Positions 62,613 through 64,000 of a DNA stretch of 64,000 bases are shown piece after piece. This stretch comes from an uncultured Verrucomicrobiales bacterium (GTDB taxonomy: Bacteria > Verrucomicrobiota > Verrucomicrobiia > Verrucomicrobiales > Akkermansiaceae). The stretch spans positions 23,753 through 87,752 of the forward strand of contig CALGZA010000062.1 in NCBI GenBank assembly GCA_937934595.1. The letters are read 5' to 3'. The position numbers were made by a program, and so were the translations under genes. The notes beneath the pieces were generated by a model, which worked only from the letters and a program-made list of their open reading frames with translations, had not been told where the DNA came from and made no database searches. Each line of letters begins with the position of its first letter. The stretch's first letter is position 1.

Positions 62613-63560
62613 ATGAAAAACATCAAAAGCATCGGAATCGACTTCGGAGGTACATCCATAAAATTCGGCGTAGTAATTGGTAAAGAAATCATCGCCACCA
62701 CCAAACCCATCCAAACACCAAACCACCCAAACCCTACCAACCTCATCCAAACCATCGCAGACACCATCAACACACTCAAATCGCAACACAACAACATCGT
62801 AGCAACAGGATGCGGAGTCCCAGGATTCGTCCACTTCCCCACAGGAACCATTCACAACCTCACCAACGTCCCAGGATGGACAAACATCCCACTCAAACAA
62901 GAACTACAATCACGCACCAACCTACCTACAACCATCGAAAATGACGCCAACGCCATGGCAATCGCAGAATGGAAACTAGGAGCCGCCAAAGGACACACCC
63001 ACGCCATCTGCCTCACACTAGGAACCGGAGTCGGAGGAGGCATCATCGTAAACAACCAAATCATCCGCGGCGCTCAATTCACCGCAGGTGAACTAGGACA
63101 AACATCCATCAACTTCAAAGGCAGACCAGGAAACTACAACAACCCAGGAGCCCTAGAAGCATACATCGGTAACAACAACTTCGCCACAGACACACTCGCA
63201 GACTACACCGCAGCCGGCATCACAAAAAAACCAGCAGACTGCACACCAGAACACATCGCCACAGCAGCTCAAAACAACTGCCCCATCGCCCTCAAAGCAT
63301 GGGACGGATTCGCCGAAAAACTAGCCTCATCCCTCGCATCCACATGCTGGCTCCTCAACCCAGAAATCATCGTCATCGGCGGCGGAATATCAAAAGCAGG
63401 AAACACCCTATTCACCCCACTAAAAAAACACCTCCACGCACAACTCAGCAGCCCATTCAAAGACAACCTAAAAATCGTCCCCGCAGAATTCAGTAACAAC
63501 GCAGGCATACTAGGATCAGCCACACTTGCCACAGAAGGAATAGAAGACTACACCGTCTAA
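62613..63560 (+). CDS. ROK-family sugar kinase without the zinc-binding residues
   Basis: A 315-residue ROK kinase. The phosphate-1 loop is GIDFGGTSIKFGV (8-20), the catalytic aspartate lies in ENDANAMAIAEW (Asp111) and the adenosine block is LGTGVGGGI. The ROK zinc site is missing: the histidine of GELGH is Gln163, and the cysteines of the CxCG-x-GC motif are replaced by Gly173, Tyr175 and Ala180 in GRPGNYNNPGALE. ROK kinases phosphorylate glucose, fructose, mannose or N-acylated sugars. The sugar here is uncertain. It is the last gene of the tsaB run and its stop overlaps that of tadA. Confidence 0.82.
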   Translation: MKNIKSIGIDFGGTSIKFGVVIGKEIIATTKPIQTPNHPNPTNLIQTIADTINTLKSQHNNIVATGCGVPGFVHFPTGTIHNLTNVPGWTNIPLKQELQSRTNLPTTIENDANAMAIAEWKLGAAKGHTHAICLTLGTGVGGGIIVNNQIIRGAQFTAGELGQTSINFKGRPGNYNNPGALEAYIGNNNFATDTLADYTAAGITKKPADCTPEHIATAAQNNCPIALKAWDGFAEKLASSLASTCWLLNPEIIVIGGGISKAGNTLFTPLKKHLHAQLSSPFKDNLKIVPAEFSNNAGILGSATLATEGIEDYTV

Positions 63561-64000
63561 CCACCAAACCCACCATCCTCATCACCAGCAAGCCTACCCA
63601 CATCCCGCTCAGCCAGCCTCAGCGCCTTCTTCTTCGCCCTCGCCTCCCTAAAAAATGACTGAACCAAACCCAAACATTCATCCACCAACACCCCAGAAGT
63701 CACATCACAACGATGATTCAACGGCGGATTAGAATCCAACAAATTAATCCAACCCCCAGCAGCCCCACACTTAGGATCACCACAACCAAAAACCACACGC
63801 TCAGGCCGACAATGCACAATCGCCCCAGCACACATAGGACAAGGCTCCTTAGTCACATAAAGCGTACAACCCTCCAAACGCCAATCCCCCAAAACCTCCT
63901 GCGCAGCCGTCAAAGCCAACATCTCAGCATGAGCCGTCGCATCCCTAAGTGACTCCACCTGATTCCACCCACGCGCCACAACCTTACCACCCCTCACAAC
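63557..64000 (-). CDS. tadA: tRNA-adenosine deaminase TadA-like (5' end outside window)
   Basis: At least 147 residues, with the N-terminus beyond the right edge. The apparent start at 63997 is a GTG and not the true one, because the first helix of the fold is missing. Zinc-site motifs are complete: HAEMLAL (His and catalytic Glu) and EPCPMCAGAI (two cysteines). FGCGDPKCGAAGG and the C-terminal FFREARAKKK fit bacterial TadA. It converts the wobble adenosine of tRNA-Arg to inosine. Free guanine or cytosine deaminases share the fold but rarely have this tail. It is convergent with the ROK kinase gene. Confidence 0.88.
   Translation of the reverse strand, partial: VVRGGKVVARGWNQVESLRDATAHAEMLALTAAQEVLGDWRLEGCTLYVTKEPCPMCAGAIVHCRPERVVFGCGDPKCGAAGGWINLLDSNPPLNHRCDVTSGVLVDECLGLVQSFFREARAKKKALRLAERDVGRLAGDEDGGFGG

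Noticed and set aside
1..64000. CRISPR arrays, tRNA, rRNA, transposons or prophage
   Set aside because: No regularly spaced repeats, no cloverleaf or rRNA-like blocks and no recognisable transposase, integrase or phage structural genes were found on reading both strands.

Overview
The window is a 64 kb piece of a bacterial chromosome, most probably from the phylum Verrucomicrobiota (class Verrucomicrobiae, in or near the Akkermansiaceae/Rubritaleaceae). The main evidence is a full-length Verru_Chthon cassette protein A homologue (16148-19744), a PEP-CTERM protein (58401-59360), a ThuA/PVC-type haem-binding protein (22261-25155), a sugar-dehydrogenase/cytochrome c lipoprotein (4094-5770) and many small lipoproteins. 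I see no rRNA, tRNA, CRISPR array, transposase, integrase or phage gene. Apart from two stretches of different base composition, this looks like ordinary chromosomal backbone.

Layout. 1-1037: end of an esterase-like hydrolase. 1238-5770: tandem-domain serine protease, a membrane-anchored lone lipoyl domain, a DUF4190 protein and a PQQ-type dehydrogenase. 5792-9063: branched-chain 2-oxo acid dehydrogenase E1 alpha, E1 beta and E2, transcribed towards the dehydrogenase. 9289-15415: nucleotidyltransferase, avtA with a possible leader peptide, an SH3 lipoprotein, manC and rsmB. 15478-19744: Verru_Chthon A plus a small secreted protein, behind a promoter with a perfect palindrome. 19926-22236: cupin, TIM-barrel phosphoenolpyruvate-hydrolase-family protein and a divergent AraC regulator. 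25347-29718: five consecutive predicted lipoproteins, including two L,D-transpeptidases. 30014-36697: pstS, pstC, pstA, pstB, phoU. 36724-43344: small membrane proteins, a DUF6607-like lipoprotein, tpx, leuA, an M50 peptidase, a rhomboid and a hydrolase. 43415-49414: pyruvate dehydrogenase E2, a small lipoprotein, a GH38-fold protein lacking its metal ligands and a secreted protein. 49507-52316: hydrolase, small unknowns, ychJ and msrC. 52374-56230: two adjacent membrane-associated P-loop GTPase-like proteins. 56253-64000: lipoprotein, gltA, PEP-CTERM protein, then tsaB, an acyltransferase, yqeY, coaX, a ROK kinase and convergent tadA.

Metabolic theme. 2-Oxoisovalerate is a shared node: avtA exchanges it with valine, leuA draws it to leucine and the bkd-type complex oxidises it to isobutyryl-CoA. 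Pyruvate dehydrogenase E2 and citrate synthase lie nearby. The pst-phoU operon handles phosphate uptake, and the lipoprotein cluster points to cell-wall and envelope remodelling.

Genome-wide features. The given strand is strongly C- and A-rich whatever the gene direction, so it behaves like a lagging strand. Almost no gene has a Shine-Dalgarno sequence. At least eight genes have a sigma70-like promoter whose -10 box ends only 6-9 bases before the ATG, which predicts widespread leaderless mRNAs.
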